The notes: generated by a model not told the origin, from the sequence alone. 64,000 nt of DNA from Paralichthys olivaceus (GCF_024713975.1 NC_091098.1:18967316-19031315); one strand, 5' to 3'. Shown: positions 1 through 12,309, counted from the first letter of the stretch. Made by a program: numbers and translations.

Positions 1-3000
1 AATACGCCTGCTGATCAAGTAGGGGACAGCTGCACTTGTGTAACTCAAACGTCACAGGGGCTCTCTGGAAACACGTCCAATTTTGAATGCAGTATATAAA
101 CAAAACTGAGTCTGAGTGTAGCTCAAGGCGGGAAAAGCAGTAGGGTGACGGAGATACTTCTGCAGCACTGTGCATGTTCCTGCACACTTGCCTTGCTCGC
201 TTGTGTGTAAGAGGGTGTGCGTGTGCTCACATGAACTCATGCATGTACGTGCGACTCAGTGGGACAGAGGCTCGTCCCCCTCCTCTGGAGCACCATGCTC
301 TGATGGATGTTAATGTGGACTGACGCAGGGGTGTCCCCCGAGGGAGGAAACATGGCCAGTGAAGGGGAGAGGGAGGAAGGGTGTGTATGTGTGTTGAGGA
401 GTGCGGGGGGATTCATTTCTCTAATCCTCTCTCTTCTTCACAGAGCAGGAGCAGGGAAGAGGCACTGAACCGCCCAATGAATAAATAAAAGCCTCGGCCC
501 CCGCCTCCTCCCCTCCCCTCCAGCCTGAAGCCCTGCACCGGAGCACTTAAAAGCATTTTAACAAGAGAGTCACTTCATTAAATATGGACTTCCTGTCCGC
601 AGAAACCCTAGAAGGAAAACTCTGGGTGACTTTTCACACTGTGAAATATAGGGAAGAATGTGTGGGTGGGGGGGGGAGAGGAGGACATGCATGAAAGTTG
701 GAGACAGAGAAAAAATGTTGTGTACATAAAGACAAAGGGAGAGAAAGTTTGGAATAAAGAGAGATAACAGGAGTCACTGTATTAAATGGACAATTGAAAT
801 AAAAGAGATTCAGTCAGCAGCAATACAGCAACACTCTCTTAGTACCTGGCATCTTTTTTAAGATATCTAATGAATGCTCAAATCAAATCATAACATCAGA
901 GAAAATCTGATATGAGCTTGAAGCAGGAACAAATGATGGCATTAGCTCAACCTGATTATTTAATGCTCTTATTTTATCTACAACTAAACTGCAACAGCAA
1001 AGAATCAAACTTTGCTTCTGTGAAAAATATTGATATTGATATTTGTGGATTGACAGTCTATAATTGAATAACAGCCACACTGACTACCTTCATCATTCAG
1101 GGAGATGAGTGCCAACTGTGATCAGTCCAGATATAATGCTTTCAAATTGACTACGAATACTGAATAACCTGATCAGATCATTTGAACTAATAAAGGTCTA
1201 TAAGTCAATCACTATATTCCACACCATCTAAATCTGACTGTAAATCTGCTGCCTATAAACAAACTGTTCTCAAGTTAATTTAATGTTTTACTGTCATGAT
1301 ACAACAAGCGAGATGGCAGATGTTTGTTCATTCACTGTAAAAAATAAATTGTAAACAAAAATACTTCATGAGTTTGCCACTTTAACACTTGAGCTTCCTG
1401 CCATTAAATTTAGCTCGAGGGACCTGAGTGAAAGATGAAGTATACATGTATATTCGTTTGTGTTTTTATACTGTTCACAATAAACTGAGCATAGGTAAGA
1501 AGACTCCGTACTTACACAGTGAAAATACTCACATTAGGCGGCTGCAGAGATTCATTCGACAGCTGCGACTAACCAGCGAATCGATCTGTGCATTTGCGGC
1601 ACTTGTTTGAACGTCTTATGTTGACTTTAGACAGCGGCACCTTTAAGGAGAGAAAAAAGGGATTCCAAAGTGGGTCAGAGTAAAAATATCTTCAACAATT
1701 ATTCATGGGACCCCGCCTATCTCTACCATACCTCCGCCCTGCGAAAAATCTGCATCGCACTGCAGTGAAGGGAGACAAAATGGAGGGGAAGTGATGAGAC
1801 GTAAGGGGTGAAGAGGACGAGAAAGTTTTAGGGTGAAATAGGCGAAGACAGAGATGAGGAGCTTGCTGACGTATTTCAGCTTGTGATGAAATGTGTTAAA
1901 AAAATGCAGTGCAGTGAAAAATATGTGCAATGTGGAGCATGCAAACACTTCTTTTGATGCCCAATACCAAACTTTTACAACATTTGCTCCATCATCGTCA
2001 GCAAACCTGTACCCGCCACCACAAAACACTGCCAGGACCGGCTGCATTAAACATTTACACCGATCCACAGCTGTCTCATGTACCTTTCTTTCTCCTCTGA
2101 GATGGAGCAAAGGCTTTAGATTTGGGAGAAAGACTTTGCAAAGCAGAGACGTTGTGAAATCTCTCTAATTGGGCAGGTACAGAATACAGTGTCCTGTGAT
2201 TTTTGACAGTGGTGGGATTTCTAAGATTTTGAGCGAAGCGCTTAAGGTGGAATGAGTTGAAGGCTTTGGTTTGTGTCTTTTGAGAGTGTTGATCCCAAAA
2301 AGCAGCATGATTGGAGCGATGAATAAAATCAAGGGTTGTGATTGGGTGCGAAGAAAACTCGACTCCAGTGCAGCAGAGGGGTGTCATGGCCGCTATGTCC
2401 CTGTGGGTCTGCACTGTAAATCCACACATTAATCAGAGTCGGCAGGGGGAGATCAAAAGAGCCTGTTCCATCTTGACTCAGAGCAGCACTTTGATGTGTG
2501 TGTGTGTGTGTGTGTGTGTTTGTGTGTTTGAGAGTCAGCCGGGGTGGGGGGGGGGGGGTGAGAATCAGATTGAGAGAGTGGGAATCAGATTTAGTAGATG
2601 AGTAACAGCCTGGAGGACCCTCATGTCTGAAGTCTGCTGGGGTTTGATAAACAATACATCAATTCGTCATCAATAATCAATATCTGGTGAAACTTTGAAT
2701 ATCAACACCCACTAAACACAGCATGTTCTCATTCTACCTCAGGAGCATCAGAATCACCATCATGTGTAAGGTTGGCGGTGTCAGGCTGATGGAGCACATG
2801 TACAGTGTGAGTGTTGGCGACCACATGTCTGAAAGCGTGTGTATTTATACACATGTCTGTGTGTGTGAGGACACATGAAGTGTTCCTGTCAGATATGACA
2901 GCACCACCGAGTCCTCCCCCCGTTAGAAAGTACTTGTCTGCCCCATGGTGGTCCTCGGCCGTCACTGCAACGTGAGACCTTCCTCTCTGCACTCACAGTG

Positions 3001-3763
3001 ATGGGCCACCATTGTGTGGCAACTGAGCCCTGCAGTTGCCATGGCAACATAGAAACGCTGCACAGGCCTTAAGAGCATTATGTATTATTAGCTGGTGTGC
3101 TGACACTTGTGCATTTCTTCCATCCTCTGTCAATCAGACGCTCTTAGTGCTCGCTCCTCATGGAAAAAAAATGGAAGGACTGTATGTAATGCTGTCGGGT
3201 GAATACAAGGAGATGTGACCAGAGAAGTAAAAGAGGTAGAAAGGAGACATTAGTGCATGTACTGGATTCAATTCTTCCTCTAGATCAATGGGTTAAAATA
3301 CACATTTGCTTAATTCCTAGTTTTTTTTCTGTATAATGTGTATAAATAGCTTTTTTAAACAAGAACCACTGCACCTGAAAGAAAGATATCACCCAAAACA
3401 ACACCAGGAAATGCTCAACTGTTTTTACTGACTTGTGGACAAATAATATGTTGTGATGTTGTGATTAAGAATTTTTGTTTTTCCAACTCATAGGCTTTTC
3501 TGCCATCTGCTGGCCCAAGTATTGTACAGTCATATCGTGTGTCGAGTGTCAGAGAGAAAATCCTTTCATGATCCTGAGAAGTTTTTTCTATTGATTGAAA
3601 CTTTGAAGAGGTTGTATTTGTGTCAAACTGGTGGAATACTTTGTGTGTCATCAGCTGTCGACAATCAAACTGAAGATTGTAACCCAGCGTAGCAGCAGTT
3701 TGTGACTCTGTGTTTGACAGTGTGTTTGATGGAGAGAACTTTGTCCCCACAGACGCATCCTTG
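1..3763. other. Intergenic, no gene recognised
   Basis: No open frame here resembles a known protein, and the longest ones are short or low-complexity. A CT-rich tract followed by CAG at about 441-443 and AATAAA-like hexamers near 480-488 could be the last exon of a noncoding transcript, but nothing else supports it. A TG array lies near 2495-2530 and a poly-G run near 2547-2557. The rest is plain AT-rich sequence. Confidence 0.6.
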
Positions 3764-3813
3764 GGTCTATTGAAAGGTGCTATATAAATTCAACCTATTA
3801 TTATTATTATTAG
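3764..3813 (+). repeat. Retroposon 3'-tail-like sequence with (ATT)n
   Basis: The stretch reads like the end seen on many fish retroposons: a TTGAAAGGTGCTATATAAAT-type core followed by a short TTA/ATT trinucleotide run. Only the tail is recognisable, so the element family is not resolved. The assignment rests on recall of the motif, not on an alignment. Confidence 0.4.
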
Positions 3814-4154
3814 AATGGAACTTCAATATTAGTATTGTGGGAACCCTGTAGAAAATCTGATGTTACATTTGGAGGTCAAAGGTCAAAGGTTGCGTGTTGT
3901 AAAAATCTTTTCACTGCAGGGAAATCTCTCTGTTTTGTTTTCTATTGTTCTCTACTGTTTTTAACAGAAAACTATCTTGAATGGTCTAAATCATAGAAAA
4001 AATAACGGCTGAAGTCCATGAAGCTGCTTCAGTTTAAGGTTCCTGGTGTTGAGCTGTGGTTTCACTCTCACATTGTTCTGGAACACTTTAATAACAAGTG
4101 ATTTTCCCACTGACCTTGTCTGGACGGATGTTTGTGTTCGTGTGTTTCAATATC

Positions 4155-4395
4155 AAATACATTTTTTTTATCATCTTCTCCATCAGGTATTGTTTAGTCT
4201 TTTTTGTTGGTAACAATCTGGTTATTTGCTTTGTGGTTTAATGCCATGATTACAGTGGCCCTGAAGCTCCAGTCACAAAGACAAATAGGAAATATATTTA
4301 TATATCACCTGTTTTCTTTCAGTATTTATTGACTTTTGGTTGAATGTGATCATCCTGTGAAGCCTTATCTTAAACACTCACTCCATTTACATAAG
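4155..4395 (+). repeat. Diverged repeat, copy 1 of 2
   Basis: This segment shares ordered blocks with 5585-5890. They are a CTTCTCCAT..TGTTTAGTCT block, a CCATGAT.ACAGTGGCCCTGAAG block, and a GTATTTATTG..GAATGTGA..ATCCTGTG.AGCCTTATCTT..ACTCACTCC block. Spacing differs by small insertions and deletions. Both copies lie in direct orientation upstream of bhlhe23. It may be a local duplication or two insertions of one dispersed element. Confidence 0.55.
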
Positions 4396-4730
4396 GAAGA
4401 TACAGAGAACACTGTTTCTACAGGGAAAGTATTACTGTCAGATTTGATAGTGTCTTTAACTGCTGAACACTACTTTAAATCTCAGTTAATGATGGTTAAA
4501 CAATTAAGTCAGTCTAAGCACTGATTAGCAGCATGTGCCAGTTTCAATAAACATCAGGTAATCATTATTTCATTAGTGGGCTTTCAAAGCAAAATGAGGA
4601 AACTGATAAAATGATTATTAGTGAAACACATGATAATAACTACTAAGACAAACAGAACACAGACCCTATAACTGAGAGGGTAACACACTTAAAGATCCTC
4701 ATATGATATATTTTGGGTACAATGTCATCA

Positions 4731-4850
4731 AAACAATCAATCAGTATTTGTATAGTATATCATGTAAAACATATTCACTGATCAGAATTTGTCTCAAAGG
4801 GCTTAACAAGGTGTGACATCCTCTGAAGAAACAGTTTTTAACATAATGGA
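4731..4850 (+). repeat. Dispersed teleost repeat fragment, related to 24862-24992
   Basis: It contains an ATCAATCAGTATTTGTATAG-like start, then TTTGTCTCAAAGGGCTTAACAAGGTGTGACATCC. The same order of motifs (ATCAATC, TTTATTTGTTATAG, AATTTGCCTCATAGGGCTTA, AACAAGGTGTGA) recurs at 24862-24992, so the two are diverged copies of one dispersed family. The family name was not determined. Confidence 0.5.
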
Positions 4851-5584
4851 GAATACAATCTAAACCTCCACCAAATCATCAACAAGTTTGTATTTGCTGC
4901 TTTATGATTTTTTTATTTAGCTTCCTCCTCCACACGGTGGCACCATCACTTCAACAATTTCCCCCAGAATATAAAGGAACAGATGTGGGAGGGAGCAAAG
5001 TTTGATGAAACTCCTCCAGCTGTGGAGGAGCATGAAACTTCATCACGGTGCAATGCTCCACACTGGACACAGTGAGGCAGTATAACCTTCACTATGAAGT
5101 TTCATACTTGGCTGTTTGCAGTCAGGACACCTGTTCCTTAGCTTCAGGGACAGTTCAAGTGTTATCATATTGGGATATATGTGTGATATAGCAGCTTATT
5201 GTGATATGTATGATTGGTAATCATTCAACAGTGACATCTTCTTTCTGTGGCATCATTACATTTTCTTTCTTTTCTTTCTTGGATATTTGGAGCAAAAGCT
5301 TATTTGTAGCCAATTAAACAGATTAATACAAGTAGATTTCATGGGAGTAAGGCCCATGTAGCACTGGAGCTATGTCACTTATTACTGTCCACCCAGTGTA
5401 AGATGCTATTTTACCTGCAAAGTTAAATGGGGCATTAGGTGCCAGTGCTGTTACAGTAGTGTAGAAGTTGAATGGAGGTCGGGAGCACTTCCTCTATAAG
5501 GTCACTGTTTCTAGGTTGCACGGCTGAAACCATTGACTTACACCAGGAGTTTCTCTCTTCAAGTTCATGTAATCAAATATATGT

Positions 5585-5890
5585 CAGACCTTTTTGTTTT
5601 TTTAGCACCTTCTCCATGAGGAAGTGTTTAGTCTGCCATGATCACAGTGGCCCTGAAGTGCAACTCAAGACAACAAAACACAAAAACAGATAACATAACA
5701 CAAAGGCAAAGAAGAAAACACTAATATGTGATATTTGTCGTTGTGATTTGCTCTTCACTGTCACCATACATGATGGTTGTTTTGGTTTTATCACATCTTT
5801 GTTGTTGCCTGCTTAATTCGGTATTTATTGAGCACTTGAGTTTGAATGTGAAAATCCTGTGTAGCCTTATCTTGGATACTCACTCCCTCA
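5585..5890 (+). repeat. Diverged repeat, copy 2 of 2
   Basis: This is the partner of 4155-4395 and carries the same blocks in the same order. It is slightly longer, with extra sequence between the GTGGCCCTGAAG block and the GTATTTATTG block. The open frames inside it are not conserved with copy 1, so neither copy looks coding. Confidence 0.55.
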
Positions 5891-6119
5891 GTTTTACTAC
5901 TGTTGTTTTCCACGGTTCCTCTTTTTTAATGTGTGTGTGTTTCTGTACTCCTACCTGATCTCTCTCTATGTGATCTGGACAAAGAGCCAATCTTCCAGAC
6001 AGGTGAGCAGAGCTGCTGTCATCCACCTTCCTGACACTGCTGCATCAACCTGCATGTTATAGCAAAAGCAACGATGACATGTACCACTGCTTTGAATGAA
6101 TTAAAATGCTTTTTTTACT

Positions 6120-6591
6120 CAATATGCGCGTCAGTTTGCGTCGCAATTACCACGTTGTGACAGAGCTCGGGAGCAGACCTGCGCTCTTCCGGAGTTAATT
6201 AAAACGCTCGCTGATTGGACAGCCACATAATCCCCGGCGGGCTTCGTGCTCCTATACTAACTCGAGAGCAGGACAGCGCGCGAGCCACAATCTGCCCAAG
6301 GCTCGAGGAGGGAGAGCGTGCACGAGGGGAAGGGACACACGAGCGCTCCGGTGTCATCGGGCTCAGTCAGAACCAGTGTCGTGGATGAACGTGGGCTATG
6401 CGCGCAACGAGAGGGAGCGCAGCGCACAGAGGAGGTGAACGCATGTAGAGACTCGCAGCCTCCTTCTTCAAGAGTCAGTGCGCACAGAGGAGGAGAGGAG
6501 GAGAAACACCAAACTCCTGGAGAGAGCAGCGTGAGTACAACCTGCAGAGGACAGAGGGGGACACTTGAGTTTTTTCCTGCTGCGAGAGAAA
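6120..6591 (+). promoter_or_regulatory. bhlhe23: bhlhe23 promoter and 5' UTR (CpG-rich)
   Basis: The base composition shifts abruptly to GC- and CpG-rich at about 6120 and stays so through the coding exon. An inverted CCAAT box (GATTGG) is at 6213-6218, and a weak TATA-like TCCTATACTAA lies near 6251. Transcription probably starts in the 6260-6310 interval; this is inferred, as no initiator is decisive. A long open frame across 6318-6815 overlaps the coding start in another frame and is not believed. Confidence 0.5.
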
Positions 6592-7269
6592 ATGAATGCC
6601 AGCGACGAGAACCTGCTCAAGTCCATCAGCAACGACGCGCTCCTCGACCTGACGCAGCGCTACGGGCAGTCCGCCTTCGGTTTCGGCCCCAGCCACGGTG
6701 CCGGAAGCCCCGCACGGTACCCGCTCACACCCGCAGCCGACTTCCTCTCCGGGCAGACGGCGAAGTCCAACGAGAGCGGAGGGGAGCACACGAGCGACGA
6801 CGACGACGGCTTTGACTCGCTCGGAGGTGCTCGGCGCTCGGGGGACGACAAGCCCGGGGGCCCCCTGACCAAGAAGTCCAAGGAGCAGCGGTCCCTGCGG
6901 CTCAGCATCAACGCGCGGGAGAGGAGGAGGATGCACGACCTGAACGACGCGCTGGACGGTCTGCGCGCCGTCATCCCCTACGCCCACAGCCCCTCGGTGA
7001 GAAAACTCTCCAAAATAGCCACCCTCCTCCTGGCCAAGAACTATATCCTCATGCAGGCTCAGGCTCTGGAGGAGATGAGGCGGCTGGTGGCGTATCTGAA
7101 CCAGGGACAGACCATAACTTCACCGATCCCCACCGCCCTGGCTCCCTTTGGACAGGCCACCGCCGTCTACCCGTTCACGGGCTCCGCTCTCGCCACCTGT
7201 GCCGAAAAGTGCACCACTTACTCCGGGACACCGTCGAGTCTCTTCAAACACTGCAACGACAAGCCTTGA
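6592..7269 (+). CDS. bhlhe23: Class E basic helix-loop-helix protein 23 (BHLHE23)
   Basis: A single-exon frame of 225 aa encodes a neural bHLH repressor of the Olig/Beta3/Beta4 group, which acts in the nucleus as a dimer on E-boxes. In the mouse retina the family member Bhlhb4 is needed for rod bipolar cells. The basic region and helix 1 (residues about 103-128) carry [12 protein letters not shown], followed by a loop ending PSVRKLSK and helix 2 with [12 protein letters not shown] (about 138-157). The N-terminal half has an acidic [10 protein letters not shown] run at 67-76 and the C-terminus is Ser/Thr/Pro-rich. The length fits BHLHE23 and is too short for BHLHE22. ATG 6592 is chosen; the frame is open further 5' only from non-ATG codons. 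Synteny with slc17a9 and gid8 supports the orthology. Confidence 0.93.
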   Translation: MNASDENLLKSISNDALLDLTQRYGQSAFGFGPSHGAGSPARYPLTPAADFLSGQTAKSNESGGEHTSDDDDGFDSLGGARRSGDDKPGGPLTKKSKEQRSLRLSINARERRRMHDLNDALDGLRAVIPYAHSPSVRKLSKIATLLLAKNYILMQAQALEEMRRLVAYLNQGQTITSPIPTALAPFGQATAVYPFTGSALATCAEKCTTYSGTPSSLFKHCNDKP

Positions 7270-7412
7270 TGTGGTTCCACTCTCTTTCTTGAACTTTTTA
7301 CCTGTCCACTGCACCCCCCTCTCTCTCTCTCTATCTCTGTCTCTCTCTCTCCCACTCGAGTTATTTTCAAATCATTCTGTGTGGAAAATAAAAAACCATT
7401 TTAGTCGAATGC
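7270..7412 (+). promoter_or_regulatory. bhlhe23: bhlhe23 3' UTR with CT repeat and AATAAA
   Basis: A CT-rich microsatellite lies at 7318-7352, soon after the stop codon. AATAAA at 7387-7392 is the first poly(A) signal, so cleavage near 7405-7415 is expected. A longer UTR cannot be excluded. Confidence 0.55.
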
Positions 7413-8995
7413 ATATAATCTTAAAATATGGTTAAGTAATGATGCTGCGATGTTTCATCCAGATTTTACAAACGCTACAAACTCATTGTTTAGGCCTTCT
7501 GATAAGTTACTGCAGGCCAATGTCCAGTTTTTATAAGTTTGGGTAAATTTCAGTAATGTTCTGTCATCAGCTCTTATTTGTAATCTATGCAACATCCAAT
7601 AACAACTATAAGAAACGTAGAATTACGCACTAATCTCCACATTTGAATTTAATCCAGCAATTATGAAAGAATTTCCCTCGACTGACTGCACTGATGCTAT
7701 GAGAGGAAAAAAAACAAATGTCATGTTGGCTGATATATTTTCTGAAACGACGTGTTAACAAGGTTGTTTTTTTAATTATTATTATTTTTAAGTTATTGCA
7801 CATTTCACATGATTGTATTGTACAACTGTGGGAAAAAATCGAATTGCTCCAAGCCCGGCTATACTAATGGTTATATAGTCTACAACCTACACACTGAAGA
7901 AGCGTTTTGGTTGTGTTGCAACATGGATTTCATATATTGTTTATATGTCTTTATAATTAAAACACATATCTATGCTTGGGCCCGGTTTGCTTCATTTCAA
8001 ACAAACATTTCACCGCTTTTCAAAATTAAGGAGACTTTTATTAACGTGCACTAAAGTGACAAATGTGTGCAATTAATGCCTTTGACACGTATAATTTCTA
8101 TTATTTAAAATGATGATTTCAAACATATTGTTGTGGACGTGCAATGTGATTAAAACCACTCAAAGCGAATCTGCGTTTTTACGCAGAACGTTAAAAAGAC
8201 ACGATAAAATAGAAACGTGTGATTTTCACTTCTCACCCTCCATGAGTGGCCCTCACTAAAATGAGTTGGCAACTTTCTGTTCTTGCATGAAGAAGCCTCT
8301 GACACGAGGAGTTGCGTCTAAACGAGCTCATGGGGCTGGTGAGGCCCGGTTGGCACGCACCAGGGTCGGTGGCGCTGCAGGGGAAGGGTGCAAAGAGAAG
8401 CCCGGGGCACCCAGGACCTGTCTCTGGGTATTTGGGTGATCGCAGACTGCCTTTGTCGGGCTCTTACACCCTGGATACTTATTAACACGATTTCAGCTCC
8501 TGTCTCCCTGCTCGACTTAATTCAAGGAGCGTCACAGCTCCATGCAGTTTCCCTTTGCAGGTTGTGGTTCAATTTATAAAAGTACAGAACAAATGTATGA
8601 GTCATTGTAGGTTCATGTTCAAATTCCTGAAAACAGGTATCTCTATGTGTTTTATTTGATTTCTTTGATTTGCCTGACATTTACCTGAAAACTGCCCCAG
8701 GATATCTTTGTCCATATTATATTGGTCTTAGGTGCAACACTATTTTGGATTTTCTTGAAATAATAATAAAAAAACCTGAATTGTAATTGTAGCCTGAAAA
8801 TTGATACAGATTTTCTCGAAGATGGCAGTACTATTGTTTTTAAATTGTTACTGTTCCACAAACTTGAATCATTTTATGACGATAACAGAATCCAATTTCA
8901 TAGTCATGTCTCTGGATGGTAAATCAAAAAGAAAGGATTGCTCTTAATCCCACAGGTGTTTGTCTTTTACCAAACATATCTACATTAACTCTGTT
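7413..8995. other. Intergenic, nothing recognised
   Basis: AT-rich sequence downstream of bhlhe23 with only short open frames and no repeats of note. A modestly GC-rich patch at about 8280-8420 has no recognisable content. Confidence 0.6.
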
Positions 8996-9345
8996 CCACA
9001 CGGTTCAAAATACATCACATCAGACATTTAGAGCAGGTGGGTCAATTAATGCTGGAGTCAGAGAGTGACTAAGTGATCTGCCCTGTCTCTCCCTGACAAT
9101 TTAGTTGCATGTCACAACAACGGGCCCTCCATGGCATCTTGAATTGGACCTCTGATGACACATCTTATTTCTGAGGGCCCCACCAGACTGTCAGGGGGGC
9201 ATTAGGGATGAAATGTGACAAATACTGCCGATGATGTGAGGACTCGGGCCCTGCACTCCATCAGTCTGCGTACAGCCTAATTGCCATAAATGAGACAGTT
9301 GCCTTTTTGCAGGAACAACTGGGTGGTCACTTTCCCTCCCTATAG
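8996..9345. promoter_or_regulatory. Candidate conserved noncoding element
   Basis: This block is non-repetitive and of balanced composition, unlike the AT-rich flanks. It holds several homeodomain-core motifs (GTCAATTAATGC, CAATTTAG, CCTAATTGCC) and E-box-like CAGGTG and CATGTC words. It lies 1.7 kb downstream of bhlhe23. That it is an enhancer is inferred from composition and motif density only. Confidence 0.35.
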
Positions 9346-11154
9346 GCCACTGGTGTCAGGCCGTTGAGATATATGTTTTATTGTGTCACCTTATTGTCTT
9401 AATGGCCTTTCATGTGCGTGGTGACAGTGTGTACTTTGACATGAATCTATACAATGAGACAGATGAGGTTTTTGCTGGTGATGATTCCTGGTTCCTTTGC
9501 CAACCGGCCGTGGACGTAAAATCAGCTGTTATATTCATTTTCTCTCTATTGAGGATCATTGTTTAGTTTAAAAACATGCAAGCTAAATGTTCTTTGTGTA
9601 TTTTTCTTTCTCTGTTTTGATATTCAAGTTATATTATCTTTAAAAATATTGGTGAACTGAACCCAGTGTCTTGTGTGTGTGCCTCGTGTACAACACATAT
9701 TTTAGTCTGTGTTGAGGCATATTTGACTGGATGGCTGCAAGAGCTTGTTGGTAAATGACAATGTTATTTTAATTAATATTAACCTTATTTGATTTTTATA
9801 ATTTTACTTGATGCTACTATATCCAGAGTGTAAATGCCAGCATTCACTCTCTGGATATATTTAACTCAATGTTTAGATCAAAGAAACAGGTCTGAAAAAA
9901 ATATAATGTAAAGCTAGACTCCGCCAAATGCATCAATAAAATATAGAAGTTTGCAGCGATGCAACTACAATCACACAAACACACATTTTGTTTAATTCTG
10001 GATGCAACGCAGCAAACATGATCAATGCGGGAATATGCCCTGGGCATGCCCCTGCAGAAAGTCTGCCTTGTGTGTCAAGATGTAAAACACAAAACCACAG
10101 TGAGTCTTTCTGGGGGGGGGGGGGCATTTTTGAGAAGGTTGCAATGAAAAAAAAAACAATCTCAGAAGTTCTCAATGAGAACAAAAAAAGGGTTTACAGA
10201 CAGAGTCATTTTGCCATTTTAAAATATTCAGTAAAAAAAAAACTTGATCAGTCTCTAATTGATCTGTTGTCACAAAATAAAAGAGTCACGGCACAGAACA
10301 TAAAAATGGAAAATCTTAAATCTGCGTCTAGGACAAATGTAAAAATGTAAAACCAAGGAGTGATGCACAGATAAACACAATTTTCCTCTGTAGTCCTATG
10401 GTCAGATTAGATTATGGTTAGAATTTAAATGACACATTATAACATTGCACAGAGCTGCACAGACAGTTTAGCACCTACTCTCACCTACTGTGTGTTGTTG
10501 ACCGTGTGAGCTTTGCAGACACAGCGCTGCAGTCAGTGCACCACCACTCTCACGATAGCCCAGTGTGGCACAGGCTACGGACAGACTGTGTGATGTCTGC
10601 AAACATTTGTGTTTGCTCTCAGTGGGATAGGAAGGGAGTGATTTCATTAGCATGGCTCAGAGCTTTGAGGTATGTTTGTATGCTTTTCTCTAACCCGATG
10701 GTATAGTACTAAAACCATATGCCCTTAAGTGCGTACCTCTGCCTAATGCATCTGACAGCGCTGTTTTCTCTAATTAAGTTCTTTCTATGTGTGAGCTCGT
10801 GAGTCTGATGCACACTGTAGCACTGCATCTCACACACACAGCCCTGCACACACACTGTATCTACAACAGGGGCCTTGAAGGGAAATGAACATGCTTCAGC
10901 TTTAATTATACTTACATTGGAGGGAAAACATAAAACATTAAAGAATTTTTATTAGAATTTGCTCACAGAAGCATAGTTTTGACTTGAGATGCTAAGTGAA
11001 ACAGAAGATTTGGTTGTTTGGGGCAGGTTCAGGAGAGTGGAAGGGGTGAAGAGGTGATATAAACAATAGAGCTAGACAAGTAGGTGTGTGCACGTGTGTG
11101 CATGTGTGTGGTGGTTCACTACAGTGTGTGTGGTGGTAGAGGGAGAACACAGGA
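9346..11154. other. Intergenic, nothing coding
   Basis: AT-rich desert sequence apart from the palindrome at 9818-9859. A poly-G run lies near 10111-10122 and poly-A runs near 10148 and 10234. Open frames here contain runs of Lys or other low-complexity residues and match no family I recognise. Confidence 0.6.
9818..9859. repeat. Near-perfect 42-nt palindrome (hairpin)
   Basis: The arms 9818-9837 and 9840-9859 are reverse complements at 18 of 20 positions, separated by two bases. The outer 11 bases (TATATCCAGAG) pair perfectly and the inner AATGC/GCATT pairs again. No known element ends with this sequence to my knowledge. Confidence 0.75.
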
Positions 11155-11420
11155 GTATAAGAGATGCCGGGGCCTCTGTGCTTTTGCGCCGGCGGTGGCC
11201 CTGCAAGGGTGCCCCCGACACCCACCCACCCTTACACCCCCACAAACGTCCCTGCTCCACTATGACATCACACTCTGTCGTCCCTCCCAGCCCCGCCTTG
11301 TCGGAAGCGATGAGCGGCAGAGTCAGTTGGTTACGAGGAGCCATGTGATTCAGGGCGACGTTGCTGCAAGTGCAGCGGGATGGGCCGGGGCCCTTCATTC
11401 GTTAATCAGACATCCTAAAG
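11155..11420. promoter_or_regulatory. GC-rich noncoding block, possible regulatory element
   Basis: An isolated GC-rich patch in AT-rich DNA, with CCCCGCC, a TGACATCA (CRE-like) word near 11262 and a GTTAATCAG word near 11403. Open frames cross it on both strands, but they begin or end in TG-repeat-encoded Cys-Val runs and have no recognisable domain. It could be a CpG-poor enhancer or an unannotated noncoding first exon. Confidence 0.25.
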
Positions 11421-11462
11421 GGGGGTGGAGAGGGGATTGTCTGTTTGTATGTGTGTTTGTGC

Positions 11463-11496
<34 letters not shown>

Positions 11497-12029
11497 TGTG
11501 TGTGCCTGTGCTGTGTGCTCATATGGCCGCAAACCCTCGAAACATGGCAGTCAGGCAAAGCGTTTTGCCTATCGCCACAAGGCACCTGACACCACGCATG
11601 GTAGACCCAGATAGTGTGGCAGGGGCCAAAATTGGCCTGGTGGGAGGGGGCGGAGATGGAGGAGGGATAGTCAGTGTGAAGCCATTGTTGAATATGATGT
11701 CCTGTTCATGGTTATCTCCCATAAGAGACATTCTTCAAGAGCCTGGATTTGTCGCTTCCCCTTTCACTTTGTTAAAACCTCTCTCTTTTCTCCTCCTCTT
11801 TTCCTTCACTAACGTGTTTTCATGTTTCTCCTCCACCCACAGTCCCTCCCCCCTTTTTTTCTATCACTGCACTCTTCACTCTTTCCCTTTTAGCTTGTTG
11901 TCTTGACAGAGGATCTGAGCTGACAAACGGGGGCATCCGTTACTGTAGCACTGCCTAATCTCTGTAATGGCCTCTCACATACAGGACTGGTGGTGAGCAA
12001 ACACACACACACACACACACTCACACACA

Positions 12030-12112
<83 letters not shown>

Positions 12113-12309
12113 CAACTTGCTGGTCAAATGTACATGCAAAGCCCTGAGGTCAATCATCATTTCAGTGTTCATTCTTTTGTAAACACTGCATAACCTCCTT
12201 CAATCACATAGACTACTCTGTCTCTGCTCCTCACTTGCTGTTTCTTTTTGTCTTATACACACACACACACACACACACACATGGCCCAGCACCCCTCTCT
12301 CTGTTCAGT

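Noticed and set aside
441-490. Acceptor-like CT tract plus AATAAA-like hexamers as a terminal exon
   Set aside because: No coding frame, no upstream donor and no conserved content support it.
6525-6545. Possible splice donor GTGAGT just before the bhlhe23 ATG
   Set aside because: Use of it would remove the start codon, and no matching downstream exon of the family exists.
1-6600. mir-124, expected near BHLHE23 by human synteny
   Set aside because: I looked for the mature miR-124 sequence on both strands and did not see it; it may lie beyond the left edge of the window.
6318-6987. Open frames of 165 and 170 codons on both strands overlapping the bhlhe23 start
   Set aside because: They overlap the clear bHLH frame, are Arg/Pro/Val-rich as expected from GC-rich DNA, and match no family.
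12001-12111. Regular repeats that might suggest a CRISPR array
   Set aside because: It is a pure dinucleotide array in a vertebrate genome, with no spacers.
11084-12193. Open frames of 60-176 codons with Cys-Val or His-Thr runs
   Set aside because: They are produced by TG/CA microsatellites and stay open only because dinucleotide repeats lack stops.
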